Origin: Brevibacterium atlanticum
Lineage (GTDB): Bacteria; Actinomycetota; Actinomycetes; Actinomycetales; Brevibacteriaceae
Direction: 5' to 3'
Assembly: GCF_011617245.1 (NCBI RefSeq)
Contig: NZ_CP050152.1
Coordinates: 2,904,503-2,968,502, forward strand
DNA length: 64,000 nt
In this document: in pieces, positions 46,515 through 55,577 of the stretch
Layout of the letters: every line of letters starts with the position of its first letter
How positions within the stretch are numbered: position 1 is the first letter of the stretch
Program-made: the position numbers and the translations under genes
The notes under the pieces: generated by a model
What the model saw: only the letters and a program-made list of their open reading frames with translations
What the model was told of the DNA's origin: nothing
Database searches by the model: none

Positions 46515-46576
46515 GCGGGTCCCGGGCCAGTGGGTCACGGACCCATGGGTCCCCAGAATTATGGGCCCGGACCCGC
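46515..46576 (+). ncRNA. Structured element in the rtcB leader
   Basis: 46515-46528 pairs with 46564-46576 over 13 bp with one bulged C (GCGGGTC-C-CGGGCC against GGCCCG-GACCCGC). Inside, TGGGTC-ACG-GACCCA makes a perfect 6-bp hairpin and TGGG-TC-CCCA may add a second, giving a three-way junction. GGGTC occurs three times and GACCC twice. The element ends 10 nt before the AAGGAAAGGA ribosome binding site of rtcB and lies downstream of a terminator. A regulatory leader or a separate small RNA are both possible. Confidence 0.5.
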
Positions 46577-46598
46577 ACAACACACCAAGGAAAGGATC

Positions 46599-47768
46599 AT
46601 GGAAAAACTCAGCAGACGGCTGATCTCCTGGGCATCTCTGCTCGATGAGAAGACCCTGGAGCAGGCGCACACAACGGCGCGGATGCCGTTCATCTACCCC
46701 CATCTGGCGCTCATGCCGGATGCGCACCTGGGCAAGGGCGCGACCGTCGGTTCGGTCATCCCCACCCTGGGCGCGATCATTCCCGCCGCCGTCGGTGTCG
46801 ACATCGGCTGCGGCATGATCGCGGTGCGCACCCAGTTCACCGGCTCCCAGCTCGAGGCACGCGACCTCACGGGCCTGCGAGAGGCGATCGAGCGGGCGGT
46901 GCCGACCTCGGCGGGTGCCTACAACAAGAAGATCGTGGCCACCGCCGCCCCGCGCATCACCGAGCTCGAAGAGCTGGCCGAGAAGTCCGGCTTCGACCCG
47001 GGCGAGCACGCCGGGCACTGGTGCCACCAGCTCGGTTCCCTGGGATCCGGGAACCACTTCATCGAGGTCTCCGTCGACGAGGAGGATCGGGTGTGGATGT
47101 TCCTCCACTCCGGGTCCCGAGGCATCGGCAACAAGATCGCCACGCACCACATCAAGGTCGCATCCCGACTGTGTAAGCAGTGGTGGATCGAACTGCCGGA
47201 CCCGGATCTCGCGTACCTCGTCGAGGGCACCCCGGAATTCACTGCCTACATCCGGCAGCTGAAATGGGCGCAGCACTTCGCCCTGCTCAACCGGGAGGAG
47301 ATGATGGACCGTGTGGCCAGGCAGGTCGCCGAGACCATGGGCGAGCCCGTGGTCGAGGAGGCGCGGATCAATTGCCACCACAACTTCACCCAGGCCGAGA
47401 CCCACTTCAACAAGAAGGTGTGGGTCTCCCGCAAGGGTGCCATCGAGGCCGAGTCCGGCCGGCTCGGACTCATCCCCGGGTCCATGGGCACGGCGTCCTA
47501 CGTGGTCGAAGGTCGGGGCAACCCGGTGGCGCTGAACTCCTCACCGCATGGGGCCGGGCGCCAGTACTCCCGCACGCAGGCGCGGAAGACCTTCACCCGC
47601 GATCAGCTGCGTGAGGCGATGGCCGGCATCGAGTACCGCGACACCGACGCGTTCATCGATGAGATCCCGCAGGCCTACAAGCCCATCGACCAGGTGATGG
47701 AGGACGCGGCCGAGCTCGTCGAGATCCGCCACACGCTGCGTCAGCTCGTCAACGTCAAGGGCGACTGA
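46599..47768 (+). CDS. rtcB: RtcB-family RNA ligase
   Basis: 389 residues. Metal and catalytic motifs are all present: MPDAHLGKGATVGSVIP near 39, VGVDIGCGM with Asp68 and Cys71, LGSGNHFIEV near 150, FLHSGSRGIGNKIA near 170, HHNFTQAE near 265 and SSPHGAGRQYSR with the guanylated His near 325. RtcB joins RNA 2',3'-cyclic phosphate or 3'-phosphate ends to 5'-OH ends using GTP and manganese, and repairs cleaved tRNA and rRNA. No archease or RtcA gene is adjacent. Start at 46599 follows AAGGAAAGGA. Confidence 0.94.
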   Translation: MEKLSRRLISWASLLDEKTLEQAHTTARMPFIYPHLALMPDAHLGKGATVGSVIPTLGAIIPAAVGVDIGCGMIAVRTQFTGSQLEARDLTGLREAIERAVPTSAGAYNKKIVATAAPRITELEELAEKSGFDPGEHAGHWCHQLGSLGSGNHFIEVSVDEEDRVWMFLHSGSRGIGNKIATHHIKVASRLCKQWWIELPDPDLAYLVEGTPEFTAYIRQLKWAQHFALLNREEMMDRVARQVAETMGEPVVEEARINCHHNFTQAETHFNKKVWVSRKGAIEAESGRLGLIPGSMGTASYVVEGRGNPVALNSSPHGAGRQYSRTQARKTFTRDQLREAMAGIEYRDTDAFIDEIPQAYKPIDQVMEDAAELVEIRHTLRQLVNVKGD

Positions 47769-47797
47769 GTCAGCGGGGTGGCTGGCCGGCAGCTCCT

Positions 47798-47865
47798 CGA
47801 GACAACGGTGCAGCGCCGAGACACCTGTGCACACACAGTGGTCTCGGCGCTCCGGCGTTGTCTCG
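47798..47865. terminator. 68-nt nested hairpin between rtcB and threonine aldolase gene
   Basis: Three nested arms: CGAGACAACG (10 bp), AGCGCCGAGAC (11 bp) and CTGTG (5 bp), each perfectly matched on the other side. It stands between convergent genes and probably ends both transcripts, but is far longer than needed. Confidence 0.6.
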
Positions 47866-47893
47866 GCAGGTCGGACGTTTCGCCGCGGCAGGA

Positions 47894-49036
47894 TCAGTCT
47901 CCGGCGATCGCGGCCACGAGGGCGTCGACGTCCTCTCTGGTCGTGTCGAAGGCGCACATGAGACGGACGATGTCCTTCTCCAAGGGCCAGTCGGCGAAGG
48001 CGAACGTCTGCCGGGCGCGGGTGGCCACCTCGGCGGGCATGTGGACGAAGACGACGTTCGACTGGACCTTCTGCACGATCTCGAGCCCGGGGACACGCCC
48101 GCTGGCAGCTACCTCGGCGAGGCTGTCGGCGAGGTATTTCGCCATCTCATTGGACCGGGTGGCGGAATTCCGCCACAGGTCGCCTTCGTACAGCGCGTTC
48201 AGCTGCGCGGAGAGGAAGCGCATCTTCGAGGCCAGCTGCAGGTTCATCTTGCGCAGGAAGCGCATGCCGTGGCCGATGTCAGGGTTGAGGACGACGACCG
48301 CCTCGGCGCCGAGCAGACCGTTCTTCGTCCCGCCGAGGCTGATGATGTCGACGCCGACCGCGGTCGTGATGTCGCCGAGCCCGACGCCGAGGTGGGCGGC
48401 CGCGTTGCCGAGGCGGGAGCCGTCGACGTGGACGATCATGTCGTTCTCGTGGGCGGCGGCCGCGATGGCGGCGATCTCGTCGGGGGTGTAGGTCGTGCCC
48501 CATTCGGTGGACTCAGAGATGCTCACGGCCAGCGGCTGCGCGTTGTGCTCGTGACCGCGGCCGATGATCGCTGATTCGACGCTCTCGGGGGTGAGCTTGC
48601 CGTCGTCGGTGGCGGCGCCGACGATCTTGAGCCCACCGACCTTCTCCGGCGCACCGGTTTCGTCGTAGTTGATATGCGCCGAGGCGGCCGTGATCACCGC
48701 CGCCCACCGCGGCAGGGCCGACTGCAGGGCCAGGACATTGGCCCCGGTTCCATTGAAGACGGGGAACGCCTGGGCGGCCGGTCCGAAGTGGTGGGCCATG
48801 ATGTCGTGGAAGCGGGCCGTCCAGGGGTCCCCGCCGTAGCCGGGGGTGTGGCCGACGTTGGCCTCGGCGATGGCGGCGAGCACCTCGGGGTGGACCCCGG
48901 CCCAGTTGTCGGACCCGAAGTTGCGCGGGTGCGCGTCCGGGCGGGTGTCGACCGGCGGGGCGGCAGTGCCGGTGTTGGAGTGTGTGTCCGCAGGATTCTG
49001 GGACTGCGCTGTCTGATCAGGTGTCTGGGCGTTCAC
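47894..49036 (-). CDS. ltaE: Low-specificity threonine aldolase
   Basis: 380 residues of the PLP fold type I beta-eliminating lyase family. The first 38 residues are a disordered extension, then FGSDNWAGVHPEVLAAI, NGTGANVLAL, VHVDGSRLGNAAAHLGV with the PLP-ring Asp, and SLGGTKNG with the PLP-binding Lys238. It splits threonine to glycine and acetaldehyde, or works in reverse. The GTG at 49036 follows GAGGGG. It stands alone between two long hairpins. Confidence 0.9.
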   Translation of the reverse strand: MNAQTPDQTAQSQNPADTHSNTGTAAPPVDTRPDAHPRNFGSDNWAGVHPEVLAAIAEANVGHTPGYGGDPWTARFHDIMAHHFGPAAQAFPVFNGTGANVLALQSALPRWAAVITAASAHINYDETGAPEKVGGLKIVGAATDDGKLTPESVESAIIGRGHEHNAQPLAVSISESTEWGTTYTPDEIAAIAAAAHENDMIVHVDGSRLGNAAAHLGVGLGDITTAVGVDIISLGGTKNGLLGAEAVVVLNPDIGHGMRFLRKMNLQLASKMRFLSAQLNALYEGDLWRNSATRSNEMAKYLADSLAEVAASGRVPGLEIVQKVQSNVVFVHMPAEVATRARQTFAFADWPLEKDIVRLMCAFDTTREDVDALVAAIAGD

Positions 49037-49341
49037 CCCCTCAGACTATCCCCTCCTGAGCATCCGACACCGGTCGCGGCACACACCACCGTCAGCCGCA
49101 TGCACTACAGTTCACGGCACACACCACCGGTGCAGCGGGAGGTCATGACGCGAACGGTGGTGGATGCCCCCCGGAGTCGGGCGCGCACAGACCCATCCAA
49201 ACGACGACTGTCCCCTTGATGTGCAGACGCAGCGCATAGATTCACTGCGTGTGCACTTCAAGGGGACAGTTGTGTGCGTGCTGCCTGCCGATTCGGCAGT
49301 GTGTGCCGGTCAGGTGCTCACCCGTTTCGAGAGCACTCGAC
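49037..49341. other. 305-bp intergenic region with a 64-nt inverted repeat
   Basis: No gene seen. At 49207-49270 ACTGTCCCCTTGA (13 bp) pairs with its complement; further in, GTGCA/TGCAC and CGCAG/CTGCG continue the stem after small mismatches. It lies 72 bp beyond the end of the minus-strand sucD gene and is the likely sucCD terminator. Nearer the aldolase gene, CGGCACACACCACCG occurs twice (from 49077 and 49109, 15 bases). Confidence 0.55.
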
Positions 49342-50238
49342 TCAGGCGAGGAGTCCGCGCATGAGCTCGGCGGTCTCGGTCGGGGTCTTGCCGACCTTGA
49401 CGCCTGCGGCCTCGAGCGCTTCCTTCTTGGCCTGAGCGGTTCCCGACGAGCCGGAGACGATGGCGCCGGCGTGGCCCATGGTCTTGCCTTCGGGAGCGGT
49501 GAAGCCTGCGACGTAGCCGACGACCGGCTTCGACACGTTCTCCTTGATGAAGGCCGCGGCACGTTCCTCGGCGTCGCCGCCGATCTCGCCGATCATGACG
49601 ATGGCTTCGGTCTCCGGGTCGGCTTCGAACGCCTCGAGCGCATCGATGTGGGTGGTGCCGATGACCGGGTCTCCGCCGATGCCGATGGCGGTCGAGAAGC
49701 CGAGGTCACGCAGCTCGTACATCATCTGGTAGGTCAGGGTGCCGGACTTGGAGACGAGGCCCAGCTTGCCCTTCTTCGTGATGTTGGCCGGGATGATTCC
49801 CGCGAGCGACTCGCCGGGGGTGATGATGCCCGGGCAGTTGGGTCCGATGATGCGGGTGGCGTTGCCAGCCGCCTGCGCACGGGCCCAGACCTCGGCCGAG
49901 TCCTGCACCGGGATGCCCTCGGTGATGATGACGAGCAGTCCGATCTTGGCGTCGATGGCCTCGATCGCGGCGTCCTTGGAGAAGGCCGGGGGCACGAAGG
50001 CCACGGACACGTCGGCACCGGTGGCTTCCATCGCCTCGGCGACGGAACCGAAGACGGGCAGCTCGATCTCGTTGCCGTCCTTGTCGTTGTGCTTCACGGT
50101 GGTGCCGGCCTTGCGGGCGTTGACACCGCCGACGACGTTCGATCCGGCGGCGAGCATGCGGGCGGTGTGCTTCGAGCCCTCTCCACCGGTGATGCCCTGG
50201 ACGATGATCTTCGAATCGGAATTCAGGAAGATAGACAT
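49342..50238 (-). CDS. sucD: Succinate-CoA ligase subunit alpha
   Basis: 298 residues. CoA-binding Rossmann part at 1-125 ([19 protein letters not shown]), [11 protein letters not shown] near 134, and the phosphohistidine His256 in [13 protein letters not shown]. With SucC it makes succinate and ATP or GTP from succinyl-CoA in the TCA cycle. It follows sucC by 18 bp, with a TTCC-rich gap that on the minus strand reads AAGGAAAGG as ribosome binding site. Confidence 0.96.
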   Translation of the reverse strand: MSIFLNSDSKIIVQGITGGEGSKHTARMLAAGSNVVGGVNARKAGTTVKHNDKDGNEIELPVFGSVAEAMEATGADVSVAFVPPAFSKDAAIEAIDAKIGLLVIITEGIPVQDSAEVWARAQAAGNATRIIGPNCPGIITPGESLAGIIPANITKKGKLGLVSKSGTLTYQMMYELRDLGFSTAIGIGGDPVIGTTHIDALEAFEADPETEAIVMIGEIGGDAEERAAAFIKENVSKPVVGYVAGFTAPEGKTMGHAGAIVSGSSGTAQAKKEALEAAGVKVGKTPTETAELMRGLLA

Positions 50239-50256
50239 TGTTGTAGAGACCTTTCC

Positions 50257-51426
50257 TTACTTGGCAGCAGCCAGTTCGGCGGCCTTGTCGGCTCCACCGT
50301 CCATCGTGTCAGTGAGAGTGACGAGCGGGTGCGCGGCATTCTTGAGGATGGCGCGACCTTCGTCGACGTTGTTGCCGTCGAGGCGGACGACGAGCGGCTT
50401 GGTGGCCTGGTCGCCGAGGATCTCGAGGGCCTTGACGATGCCGTCGGCCACTGCGTCACAGGCAGTGATTCCGCCGAAGACGTTGACGAAGACGGATTTC
50501 ACCTGGTCATCGCCGAGGATGACGTCGAGTCCGTTGGCCATGACCTCGGCCGAGGCGCCGCCTCCGATGTCGAGGAAGTTCGCAGGCTTGACCCCGTTGT
50601 GGTTCTCGCCGGCGTAGGCGACGACGTCGAGGGTCGACATGACCAGACCCGCGCCGTTGCCGATGATGCCGACCTCGCCGTCGAGCTTGACGTAGTTGAG
50701 GTCGAGCTTCTTCGCCTTGAGCTCGAGCGGGTTCTCCGCGCTGATGTCGCGCAGCTCTTCGTGCTCCTTGTGGCGGAAGTCGGCGTTATCGTCCAGGGAG
50801 ACCTTGCCGTCGAGGGCGATGATGTCACCGGCACCGGTCTTGACCAGCGGGTTGACCTCGACCAGGGTGGCGTCTTCGGACTCGAAGACGGTCCACAGGC
50901 TGGTCAGCACGGGGGCGATCTTCGCGGCGGTGTCGGCATCGAAGCCGGCAGCCTCGGCGATCTCGGCGGCCTTCTCGGCGTTGATGCCGTCGATGGCCGA
51001 GACGGGGATCTTGGCGAGCGCTTCCGGGCGTTCCACGGCGAGCTGCTCGATCTCCATTCCGCCTTCCTTGGAGCACATGGCCAGGTAGGTGCGGTTGGAG
51101 CGGTCGAGGAGGACGGAGAAGTAGTACTCCTCTGCGATGTCGGCACCCTCGGCGATCATCACCTTTTCGGTGATGTGGCCCTTGATGTCGAGTCCCAGGA
51201 TGTCCTTGGCGCGGGCTTCGGCCTCGTCGGGGTTCTTCGCGACCTTGACACCGCCGGCCTTGCCGCGGCCGCCGATCTTGACCTGCGACTTGACGACGAC
51301 CACGCCGCCGCCCAGATCTTCCGCTGCCTTCTTCGCTGCTTCTGGTGTCGTCGCGACCTGGGCCTTGAGCACGGGCACTCCGTGCTTCTCGAACAGGTCA
51401 CGTGCTTGATACTCGAAAAGATCCAC
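50257..51426 (-). CDS. sucC: Succinate-CoA ligase subunit beta
   Basis: 389 residues, exactly the family norm. The GTG at 51426 is chosen because GAAGGA precedes it and the protein then begins with the conserved [20 protein letters not shown]-grasp signatures [31 protein letters not shown] near 195 and [12 protein letters not shown] near 265 are present. It binds nucleotide and, with SucD, carries out the succinyl-CoA to succinate step. First gene of sucCD. Confidence 0.96.
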   Translation of the reverse strand: MDLFEYQARDLFEKHGVPVLKAQVATTPEAAKKAAEDLGGGVVVVKSQVKIGGRGKAGGVKVAKNPDEAEARAKDILGLDIKGHITEKVMIAEGADIAEEYYFSVLLDRSNRTYLAMCSKEGGMEIEQLAVERPEALAKIPVSAIDGINAEKAAEIAEAAGFDADTAAKIAPVLTSLWTVFESEDATLVEVNPLVKTGAGDIIALDGKVSLDDNADFRHKEHEELRDISAENPLELKAKKLDLNYVKLDGEVGIIGNGAGLVMSTLDVVAYAGENHNGVKPANFLDIGGGASAEVMANGLDVILGDDQVKSVFVNVFGGITACDAVADGIVKALEILGDQATKPLVVRLDGNNVDEGRAILKNAAHPLVTLTDTMDGGADKAAELAAAK

Positions 51427-51592
51427 GTGTATTCCTTCGCTCTCGCTGCCGGGCGGTTTGCCCTTGCAGGTTCGTTGACGGATGCAACAACCAAGGACAA
51501 CCATATTCCCAAACGCACCCGTCCTTCCAAACCCGCAGGTTAGATGGACCCTCGAGAGTAAGCAATATCTCGTCAAAAAGTATCTTTGTGGG

Positions 51593-51603
51593 CAAGATTC
51601 TTG
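51593..51603. promoter_or_regulatory. Small palindrome before the MarR gene
   Basis: CAAGATTCTTG, perfect 5-bp arms, 21 bp before the MarR start, within an AT-rich stretch unusual for this DNA (51560-51625). MarR sites are often of this type. Confidence 0.5.
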
Positions 51604-51624
51604 ATATGGACGTAAAATCGGTTC

Positions 51625-52119
51625 ATGGACGAAGTGGATCGAATAGTCGCAGCCTGGCGACACGAACGTCCGGATCTCGACGTCTCACCGATGGAGATCC
51701 TCTCCCGCGTCTCGCGCCTGGCTCGCCAGCTCGACCTGGCGCGGAAGGCCAGCTTCTCCGACTACGGCATCGAGGGGTGGGCCTTCGACGTCCTCTCCGC
51801 ACTGCGCCGCTCCGGCGAGCCCTATCAGCTCTCTCCCTCGACCCTGTTGCAGGAGACCCTGGTCACCAGCGGCACCATGACCAACCGCATCGACCGCCTC
51901 GTCGCTCGCGGCTGGGTCGAACGCCGACCGGACCCGGGGGACCGTCGCGGTGTGCTCGTCCAACTCACGGACAGCGGTCGCGCCACCGTCGACTCGGCCC
52001 TGGCGGATCTGCTGCTCAAAGAGCGCGCCATCCTCAGCGGGCTCACCCCCGCCGGCAGCCGCAAGCTCGCCTCCCTGCTGCGCGAACTCTCCACAGGTTT
52101 CGACAGCGACGAGGAGTGA
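51625..52119 (+). CDS. MarR-family regulator
   Basis: 164 residues. Winged helix at about 60-125 ([50 protein letters not shown]), flanked by long helices. The pattern [20 protein letters not shown] is that of a well-known actinobacterial MarR subgroup. It is divergent from sucCD and 43 bp ahead of a GNAT gene on the same strand, which it may control. Effector unknown. Confidence 0.9.
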   Translation: MDEVDRIVAAWRHERPDLDVSPMEILSRVSRLARQLDLARKASFSDYGIEGWAFDVLSALRRSGEPYQLSPSTLLQETLVTSGTMTNRIDRLVARGWVERRPDPGDRRGVLVQLTDSGRATVDSALADLLLKERAILSGLTPAGSRKLASLLRELSTGFDSDEE

Positions 52120-52162
52120 GGCACTTCCGTGCCCACCCGACCCCGACGACGAGGAGCCAGCC

Positions 52163-52852
52163 ATGACCGATGACCTCACGCACTACGCAGGGGCACAGCC
52201 GCCTCGGCGCGAGACGATCCACGGTCGCACCGTCGACCTCGAACCCCTCGATCCCGCCGCGCACGGTGATGCGCTCTTCGCTGCGGTCTCCACGCCCGAG
52301 GGCATCGAGGAACGGTTCCGCTACCTGCCGCAGACCCCACAGACCGATCGTGCGGAGTTCGATTCCTGGATCGCCGAGGCGGCTGACAGTCCCGATCCCC
52401 TCTTCTTCGCCGTCGTCGACCGATCCACCGGTGTTGCCGTGGGCCGACAGGCACTCATGCGCATCGATACCGCCAATGGCGTCATCGAGGTCGGACACGT
52501 TCTGTGGGGCCCGGCCCTGTCGCGGACCCGAGCGGCCACCGAGGCTCTCTTCCTCTGCGCCGACTTCGCGTTCACCCACGGCTACCGCCGTTTCGAGTGG
52601 AAGTGCGATGACGCGAATGCGCCGTCGAAGCGGGCGGCCGAACGCTTCGGCTTCACCTTCGAGGGCCTGTTCCGCCAGCATCTCATCGTCAAGGGCCACA
52701 ATCGCGACACCGCGTGGTTCTCCATCATCGACTCCGAGTGGCCGGCGCTGCGCATGGCCTACCTGACCTGGCTCGATGACGCGAACTTCGACTCAGACGG
52801 CCAGCAGAGGCAGGGTCTGCGCGAACTCATCGCCGACGCACGACAGGGATGA
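52163..52852 (+). CDS. GNAT-family acetyltransferase (RimJ/RimL-like)
   Basis: 229 residues. The N-terminal region has GRTVDLEPLDPAAHGDALFA, and the acetyl-CoA-binding part near 120 reads LWGPALSRTRAATEALFLCA. FEWKCDDANAPSKRAAERFG near 155 and GFTFEGLFRQHLIVKGHNRD follow, as in proteins of the RimJ/RimL branch. GAGGAG lies before the ATG at 52163. The substrate could be a protein N terminus or a small amine. Probably transcribed with the MarR gene upstream. Confidence 0.88.
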   Translation: MTDDLTHYAGAQPPRRETIHGRTVDLEPLDPAAHGDALFAAVSTPEGIEERFRYLPQTPQTDRAEFDSWIAEAADSPDPLFFAVVDRSTGVAVGRQALMRIDTANGVIEVGHVLWGPALSRTRAATEALFLCADFAFTHGYRRFEWKCDDANAPSKRAAERFGFTFEGLFRQHLIVKGHNRDTAWFSIIDSEWPALRMAYLTWLDDANFDSDGQQRQGLRELIADARQG

Positions 52853-52964
52853 GTCGGCGCTCGGCGCTTTCGCCGCTTCGCCGCGCGTCCGCCCGGGCTC
52901 GAGCGTGCCCGCACATTAGGCTGGACGCGACACCACTTGGCCCCGGATGACACCTCGAGGAACC

Positions 52965-53675
52965 ATGCGACTTCGCCCACTTGCCCTTCTGTCCGCCGCT
53001 GTTCTGTTGGCCACGACGACGGCCTGCGTGTCGACGCCCGAGGAGACCCGCCCCCAGGAGCGCCCTTCGGTGAGCAAGGAGGAGGTCACTCCGATCGAGA
53101 CCCCCAAGGATGCTCCGAAAGTCACCGTCGTCGACTCCTCCCCGGGCGGGAAGAAGGACACCGACCCGCTGTGGCAGGGACTCGCCGAGGCGGCCGAGAA
53201 GAAGACCCCCGCCTACCTCAAGGTCTACGTCCATACCGGAAATCCTGAGGTGCCCGACTCCGGGGAGATGACCGTGACCGCCGACAGCCCTGACAGCGTC
53301 AGCGTCACCGTCGATGCAGAGAACGTCGACGATGATCTCTCGCCGTTCCTGCTCATCCACGGCACCTTCGATGTCGACGAGATCGGCAACTCCGCGTACA
53401 CGCTCAAGACCGTCGACGATGAGGACATCGCGGAGCTCGACCCGAAGGGCCCTGACGATGAGAAGCGCTGCACCGCCGAGGATGCACAGGACCGGATCGG
53501 CCTCGCCGCCGACGACCTCGCCGATGATCCCGATCGCCGCGAAGAGTTCCGTCAGCAGTGGGGCGGCTCACCGCGCGTGTGGTGGGGCATTCAGATGACG
53601 GCGATCAGCCTCGGTGAAGAGGGCGGCGTTGCCGGTGACTACCTCACCGAGGCCTGCGGCGACTACCTCCAGTAG
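52965..53675 (+). CDS. Putative secreted lipoprotein, unknown function
   Basis: 236 residues with a basic start, hydrophobic segment and Cys at about residue 21 (LLATTTAC), a loose lipobox. The rest is acidic and soluble: a Pro/Glu/Thr-rich spacer to about 55, then a domain with repeated DDEDI/DDDL acidic stretches, WGGSPRVWWGIQMT near 205 and a C-terminal GDYLTEACGDYL. CGAGGAA precedes the ATG at 52965, 18 bp after an earlier in-frame ATG. No family recognised. Confidence 0.6.
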   Translation: MRLRPLALLSAAVLLATTTACVSTPEETRPQERPSVSKEEVTPIETPKDAPKVTVVDSSPGGKKDTDPLWQGLAEAAEKKTPAYLKVYVHTGNPEVPDSGEMTVTADSPDSVSVTVDAENVDDDLSPFLLIHGTFDVDEIGNSAYTLKTVDDEDIAELDPKGPDDEKRCTAEDAQDRIGLAADDLADDPDRREEFRQQWGGSPRVWWGIQMTAISLGEEGGVAGDYLTEACGDYLQ

Positions 53676-53732
53676 CCTGACGGCCCACCGCAGCGGGCCT
53701 ATGACTCTGCGCGACCCGGGAACGGTTCGCTA

Positions 53733-53785
53733 GGTGGGCGAAATGGTCGCCTCGACCGCGCGGACACCCGACCATTTCGCCCACC
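53733..53785. repeat. 53-nt inverted repeat with a degenerate third copy
   Basis: GTGGGCGAAATGGTCG (plus one more outer base) pairs perfectly over 17 bp with its complement across a 19-nt loop. A further, partly changed copy of the right arm (CGACCGTTTCGACCAC) follows at 53801. It lies between two + strand genes, where it may act as terminator. Confidence 0.7.
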
Positions 53786-53852
53786 CAAGGCAGCGGAAAC
53801 CGACCGTTTCGACCACTTAAGCGGCGGGCAGGGGCCATGGGATGATGCAGTC

Positions 53853-55112
53853 ATGAGAATCGCGATCGTGGGTGCGGGAATCGGCGGTCTTTCGGCGGCC
53901 GTAGGGCTGCAGAGAGCCGGCGCCGAGGTGACCGTGTTCGAACGCGCGCACGAGGTCAGGGCCGGTGGTTCGGGATTGTCGATCTTCGCCAACGGTCTGG
54001 CCGCCCTCGATGCCTTAGGGCTGCACGACGAGTTCGCCGCCGTCACCGACGTCAGCGTGGAAGGCTTGACCGCAGGTCAGCGGCACTCCGATGGGAGGTG
54101 GATCGCCCGTGTTCCCGACGACTCGGTCGGTGCCCTGCGCATCGTCGATCGTGCCGATCTCCACCGGATCCTCCTCGATGCACTGGAGCCCGGAACCGTG
54201 CGCACGAGCGCCGAGGCGGCCTCGGCGCTGGCCGACGGAACGCTGAGCCTCGCCACAGGTGCCGACAGCCGCTTCGACCTCATCGTCGGTGCCGACGGAT
54301 TCCGTAGTTGCATCCGTTCCAGCGTCGCCGGGGAAGCGGTGGCACCGCGGTACTCGGGATACTCCGCTTGGCGCGGCATCACCTCGGCGCCGGTGGATCT
54401 GAAGGGTGAAGCCGGGGAATCAGTCGGCCGCGGGCGTCGGTTCGGCATCGCCCCGCTGGCCGACGGCCGGGTCTACTGGTTTGCGGTGGCGAACATGCCC
54501 GAGGACGCTGCCTTCCCCGATGAAAAGGCCACGGTCAGGGATCTGTTCTCCGGCTGGCACTCCCCCATCGCCGAGCTCATCGACGCCACCAACGCCGAGG
54601 CGGTCCGCCGTACCCCGATCTGCGACCTCAGCCGCCCGCTGCGGTCCTATTACGTCGGCCGGGTCGTGCTCCTCGGTGATGCGGCGCATGCGATGACTCC
54701 GAACCTCGGCCAAGGCGGAGGGCAGGCACTCGAGGACGCAGCGACACTCACCGCCCTGCTCACCCCGCTGCTCGCACACCGCGGCGCTGGAAGCGCTGCT
54801 GAACTCACGCACGAACCGTCGTCCGACCTCGGCGAGGGTGCGAAACACGACACGGGCCACGCACCCGGCACGGACCCAGAATCCGACATGGACCCGGAAC
54901 TCACTGCGGCCCTGCGGCGTTTTGATGCGCTGCGCCGGCCGCGGACGCAAACAATCGCGAGGAAGTCCCGGCTGATTGGGCGCATCTTCCAGCTCGAGAA
55001 TCCACTGTTCGCCGGCCTCCGCGACGCCGTCTTCTCAGCAGTTCCCGGGAGGATCATCGCGGCTCAGGCCGCGAGCGTGCAGAAATGGTCTCCTCCAGCC
55101 CTGCCTCGGTGA
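53853..55112 (+). CDS. FAD-dependent monooxygenase (salicylate hydroxylase-like)
   Basis: 419 residues. N-terminal FAD motif IAIVGAGIGGLSAAVGLQRA. The middle motif SRFDLIVGADGFRSCIRS matches the D-G-x-x-S-x-x-R pattern. The second FAD motif VVLLGDAAHAMTPNLGQGGG lies near 272. This is the class A flavoprotein hydroxylase group (UbiH/salicylate hydroxylase-like) that adds oxygen to aromatic or related rings with NAD(P)H. A low-complexity insert (residues 310-345) is unusual. No other aromatic-degradation gene is near. Substrate unknown. Confidence 0.9.
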   Translation: MRIAIVGAGIGGLSAAVGLQRAGAEVTVFERAHEVRAGGSGLSIFANGLAALDALGLHDEFAAVTDVSVEGLTAGQRHSDGRWIARVPDDSVGALRIVDRADLHRILLDALEPGTVRTSAEAASALADGTLSLATGADSRFDLIVGADGFRSCIRSSVAGEAVAPRYSGYSAWRGITSAPVDLKGEAGESVGRGRRFGIAPLADGRVYWFAVANMPEDAAFPDEKATVRDLFSGWHSPIAELIDATNAEAVRRTPICDLSRPLRSYYVGRVVLLGDAAHAMTPNLGQGGGQALEDAATLTALLTPLLAHRGAGSAAELTHEPSSDLGEGAKHDTGHAPGTDPESDMDPELTAALRRFDALRRPRTQTIARKSRLIGRIFQLENPLFAGLRDAVFSAVPGRIIAAQAASVQKWSPPALPR

Positions 55113-55118
55113 GACAGA

Positions 55119-55577
55119 CTAGTCAGCCAGCGCGCGGTTGTAGGCGTCGACGGTCGCCGGCAGGAAGAAACCCAGGATCACGGCGATGGCGGAGACGAGG
55201 CACGCCAGCCCCAGCCACAGGGTTCCGCCGATGACGGAGAATCCGAACACGATGACGAGCAGCTCGAAGGCGATCGACGCCGGCCGGGCCCACCGATGCA
55301 GGCGCCAGGCTCCGCGGGCCGCTGCCGCGATTCCGGCGGCGAAGATGAGGAACATCACGGCCAGGCCGGTGAGCGGGACCGCGTACTGTCCCGCCCCGAT
55401 GGCCGCGATGAGGAACGACACAGCCGCACCGGCGAGGGCCAGTGCCTGGAGGCAGAGCACCACGACGACCAGCAGCATCGCCCGTGGAGTGGGGACACCG
55501 TGGCCACCGGGACCCGAGGAACCGCCCGGCTCCTGGGGGCCGCCGGTCGCAGCGGTTCCGTCGTTGCGTGGACTCAA
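55119..55577 (-). CDS. Four-helix membrane protein, unknown
   Basis: 152 residues: a Gly/Pro-rich start (to about 30) and four hydrophobic helices (about 34-60, 67-88, 100-120, 122-142). Helix sequences such as LLVVVVLCLQALALAGAAVS and LLVIVFGFSVIGGTLWLGLA show no charged motif. It overlaps the adenosine deaminase gene upstream by 4 bp, so is translated with it. Similar small proteins sit in many actinobacterial genomes without a known role. Confidence 0.7.
   Translation of the reverse strand: MSPRNDGTAATGGPQEPGGSSGPGGHGVPTPRAMLLVVVVLCLQALALAGAAVSFLIAAIGAGQYAVPLTGLAVMFLIFAAGIAAAARGAWRLHRWARPASIAFELLVIVFGFSVIGGTLWLGLACLVSAIAVILGFFLPATVDAYNRALAD

Noticed and set aside
46515..46576. Complete tRNA gene upstream of rtcB, because of a 7-bp acceptor-like stem
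   Set aside because: There is no D-arm, anticodon arm or TTC-containing T-arm, so it is not a tRNA; a structured leader is the better description.
49249..51543. 764-codon + strand frame opposite sucCD
   Set aside because: The minus strand encodes highly conserved SucC and SucD; the other frame has no recognisable domain.
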